Positions 61,472 to 64,000 of a DNA stretch of 64,000 nt are shown here, piece after piece (the first letter of the stretch is position 1; each line of letters begins with the position of its first letter). The notes below the pieces were generated by a model that saw only the letters and a list, made by a program, of their open reading frames with translations, was not told where the DNA came from and did not search any database. Source of the DNA: Flavobacteriales bacterium (lineage in GTDB: Bacteria > Bacteroidota > Bacteroidia > Flavobacteriales_F > PHOS-HE28); contig JADJOI010000003.1 of NCBI GenBank assembly GCA_016713875.1, positions 2,046,001 through 2,110,000 of the forward strand, written 5' to 3'. Both the position numbers and the translations under genes were made by a program.

Positions 61472-64000
61472 ATGCGTGCCGAATATTCCAGCATATCCAA
61501 AGCCGTCCGCACCCTCCAGCAGTTGCGTCCCACGGAGGCCGAGTTCACCCGCTTCAAGGAGCGCCTGGCCCACTACATCACCGAAGTGGAGCGCGTGCGC
61601 AAGACCAGCAGCAGCGGTGCTCTGGAAGAACTGGAAAAGGGATTGCTCCAGGACTTCCTGAAGGATACCTTCTACACCAAGCACCCCGTGCAGCCCAAGC
61701 CCTACCAGGGCAATACCGGGGCCGACCTCACCATCCGCAGCCACGGGCACGACAATACCCTGGTGCTGATCGAATGCAAGAGCGGCACCAACACCACCGA
61801 GATGGTGACGCAGGAGAACCTGCTCGCCAAGGCTTTTCTGGAATGTGTGGTGTACTACGGATTTGAGAAGGAACAGCAGCAGAACGACCACATCAAGCAT
61901 GTGGTGGTGACCAACAGCCGCGATTGGTTCGTGTTCGATGCCGTGGAGTTCCGGGCGGCCACCTGGGACAAGGCCGCCGTGCGCGATGCCTTCAAGCAAT
62001 GGCGCAAGGGCAACCTGGACAGCAGCAGCACGGCCCATCTGCATGTCCGGCTGAAGGAGGTGCTCACCCACACCGAGGCCACGCTCCACGGCACCACCTT
62101 CGATCTGTGGAGCTACCGCAAATTCCTGAAACGCGATGATGAGGAGGCCACCCGCGAACTGCTGAAGCTGTGGCGCTTCTTCCACCCGGCGCACCTGCTG
62201 AAGGAAGGCGCGGGCAACGACAGCAACGCCCTCAACAAGAACTTCTACCACGAGCTGCTCTACATCCTCGGCTTGCGCGAGGTGAAGGACAAGGGCCGCA
62301 AGCTCATCACCCGCCTGCCGGAGAACGAACGACACCCCGGCGCCCTCATCGAGCATACCATGCAGCGGCTGGACCGGGACGGTGCGCTGAGCAACGTGGC
62401 CGATCTGGAGACCTACGGCGACACCAAGGAGGACCAGCTTTTCAACGTGGGCATGGAGCTGTGCATCACGTGGCTCAACCGCGTGCTCTTCCTTAAACTG
62501 CTGGAAGCGCAGCTGCTCCGCTTTCACAATGGCGACCGGCGCTATGCCTTCCTCTCACCGGACACGCTGAAGGAGTTCGACCAGTTCCATGCGCTCTTCT
62601 TTGATGTGATGGCCGTGGAGCGCGACAAGCGCGAACCGGACGTGCGCAAGACCTACGCCCACATCCCCTACCTGAACAGTTCGCTCTTTGAGCCCACCAC
62701 CTTGGAGCGGCAGGCGCTGCAGATCAACCAGCTGAAGAACAACCTGACCCTGCCGCTCTACGGGCGCACGGTGTTGGTGGAGGAACGCTTGGGCGGCATG
62801 GAGCCCACCGCACAGGAATACCTGTTGCGCTTTCTGCAGGCCTACGATTTCGGCAGCGAACAGGGCGAAGGCCCCAAGGCCGACAACCGGCCGCTGATCA
62901 CCGCCAGTGTGCTCGGCCTCATCTTCGAGAAGATCAACGGCTACCGCGATGGCAGCTTCTACACGCCCGGCTACATCACCATGTACATGTGCCGGGAGAC
63001 CATCCGGCGGACCGTGCTGGACCGTTTCAATGAAGGGCGCGAACAGCCCTTCAGCAGCTGGGCTGCCTTGGCGAACTATTGCGAGAACCAAGTGGAACCC
63101 GCCGCCATTGCCGCCGGCGAGGCCGTGGTGGATGCCCTGCGCATCTGCGACCCCGCCGTTGGAAGCGGTCACTTCCTGGTAAGCGCGCTCAATGAACTGA
63201 TCGCCATCAAGAGCGAACTGCGGGTGCTGACCGATACCCAAGGCAAGCGCCTGAGCGGCTGGCATGTGGAGGTGGTGAACGATGAACTGGTGGTGACCGA
63301 CCGCGACACCAGCGACGCCTACCAGTACACCGTGCCGCCCGAGGGCAGACCCTTGGCGCCCGAGAAACAACGCGTGCAAAGTGCCCTCTTCGAGCAGAAG
63401 CGCAAGCTGATCGAGAACGGCCTGTTCGGGGTGGACATCAACGCCAACAGCGTGAAGATCTGCCGCCTGCGCCTGTGGATCGAACTGCTGAAGAACGCCT
63501 ACTACACCGAGGCGGGCGGTACCCGTGAACTGCGCACCCTGCCCAACATCGACATCAACATCAAGCAGGGCAACAGCGTGCTGCAACGCTACAGCCTGAA
63601 GTCCGGTATAGAGAACGTGTTGGGGCGCAGCCGCTACACCGTGGAAGAATACCAAGGCTTCGTGTCCGATTACCAGGAGGCCACGGACCGCGAACAACGG
63701 CGTGGGTTCCAGAAGATCATTGAGCAGATCGAACAGGGCTTTACCAAGAACATTGCTAGCAAGGACCCGCGTCAGTTGGAGCTTGGCAAACTGGCCGCGC
63801 GCTACCAAGAGCTTACCGGCGGCTTGTTCGGTGGCGGCTACAGCACCGATAAGGCCAAGGCAAAAGCGGAAGCCGAACGCCAGAAGCTGGAGCAGCGCAT
63901 GGGCAAGCTCACCGAAGCACTGGAGGCCGAGAAGGCGGGCCTCAACCACAAGCTGGCCTTCGATTGGCGCTACCGTTTCCCGCAGGTGCTCAACTCAAGC
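61472..64000 (+). CDS. Type IIG-like restriction-modification enzyme, 3' end outside window
   Basis: Starts at ATG 61472 and stays open for all 843 codons to the window end. The N-terminus has a PD-(D/E)XK-like nuclease (GADLTIRSHGHDNTLVLIECKSG: Asp, then Glu-x-Lys). After a long helical region comes the methyltransferase part: SFYTPGYITMYMCRETI, motif I DPAVGSGHFLVSALNELIAIK, LIENGLFGVDINANSVKICRLRLWIELLK, and IDINIKQGNSVL. This order is that of Eco57I-like type IIG enzymes, which cut and methylate with one chain. The NPPY motif and the specificity part should lie downstream. TACTTTGC lies 7 bp before the ATG. Confidence 0.88.
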   Translation, partial: MRAEYSSISKAVRTLQQLRPTEAEFTRFKERLAHYITEVERVRKTSSSGALEELEKGLLQDFLKDTFYTKHPVQPKPYQGNTGADLTIRSHGHDNTLVLIECKSGTNTTEMVTQENLLAKAFLECVVYYGFEKEQQQNDHIKHVVVTNSRDWFVFDAVEFRAATWDKAAVRDAFKQWRKGNLDSSSTAHLHVRLKEVLTHTEATLHGTTFDLWSYRKFLKRDDEEATRELLKLWRFFHPAHLLKEGAGNDSNALNKNFYHELLYILGLREVKDKGRKLITRLPENERHPGALIEHTMQRLDRDGALSNVADLETYGDTKEDQLFNVGMELCITWLNRVLFLKLLEAQLLRFHNGDRRYAFLSPDTLKEFDQFHALFFDVMAVERDKREPDVRKTYAHIPYLNSSLFEPTTLERQALQINQLKNNLTLPLYGRTVLVEERLGGMEPTAQEYLLRFLQAYDFGSEQGEGPKADNRPLITASVLGLIFEKINGYRDGSFYTPGYITMYMCRETIRRTVLDRFNEGREQPFSSWAALANYCENQVEPAAIAAGEAVVDALRICDPAVGSGHFLVSALNELIAIKSELRVLTDTQGKRLSGWHVEVVNDELVVTDRDTSDAYQYTVPPEGRPLAPEKQRVQSALFEQKRKLIENGLFGVDINANSVKICRLRLWIELLKNAYYTEAGGTRELRTLPNIDINIKQGNSVLQRYSLKSGIENVLGRSRYTVEEYQGFVSDYQEATDREQRRGFQKIIEQIEQGFTKNIASKDPRQLELGKLAARYQELTGGLFGGGYSTDKAKAKAEAERQKLEQRMGKLTEALEAEKAGLNHKLAFDWRYRFPQVLNSS

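Noticed and set aside
61238..62527. 429-aa minus-strand ORF and a 464-aa one at 62555-63949
   Set aside because: Both lie antisense to the type IIG-like gene, whose motifs are on the plus strand.

Overview
The window (64 kb, high GC) looks like the chromosome of a high-GC Bacteroidota, most likely of the Flavobacteriales type. The reasons are several extracellular proteins ending in type IX secretion (T9SS) sorting domains, PorE-like and PorV/PorQ-like T9SS proteins, a TonB-dependent receptor with a carboxypeptidase-like N-terminal domain, a TonB-domain protein, and recurrent TAnnTT(T/C/G)-type -7 promoter boxes close upstream of genes. This assignment rests on gene content only.

Region 1-9.4 kb is a compact type II-C CRISPR-Cas locus: cas9 (5' end outside the window), cas1 and cas2 overlap one another, then a bidirectional terminator, then an array of 52 repeats of 47 bp with mostly 30-bp spacers. 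Repeat symmetry, the terminator and the erosion of the cas2-side end suggest the array is read from the minus strand toward cas2. Two spacers are diverged versions of one target and one spacer is the 3' part of a tRNA gene.

Region 9.7-13.2 kb is a T9SS leucine-rich-repeat surface protein gene cut by an IS630-type element (10656-11762) with TA on both sides. Removing the element restores the reading frame exactly.

Region 13.2-36.7 kb is mostly housekeeping and envelope genes: adk-hpt, a PorV/PorQ-like protein with a helix-hairpin-helix protein, a Rieske protein, a TonB-domain protein, tryptophan 2,3-dioxygenase, a beta-CASP nuclease, a lipase, a TonB-dependent receptor, a T9SS hydrolase, murQ, an MFS transporter, a GlcD-type oxidase, and a MerR/B12 regulator of CarH type. 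Region 36.7-59.1 kb holds large secreted T9SS proteins (DUF4397, CotH, BNR/PKD), two S9 peptidases, a membrane glycosyltransferase, an M42 peptidase, PorE, mnmD, a Nudix hydrolase and an esterase.

Region 59.1-61.5 kb is gene-poor and repeat-rich (21-bp and 92-bp tandem repeats, palindromes, one unknown gene). The window ends inside a large type IIG-like restriction-modification gene (61472-64000+), so there is a defence gene at each edge. No tRNA or rRNA gene was seen.
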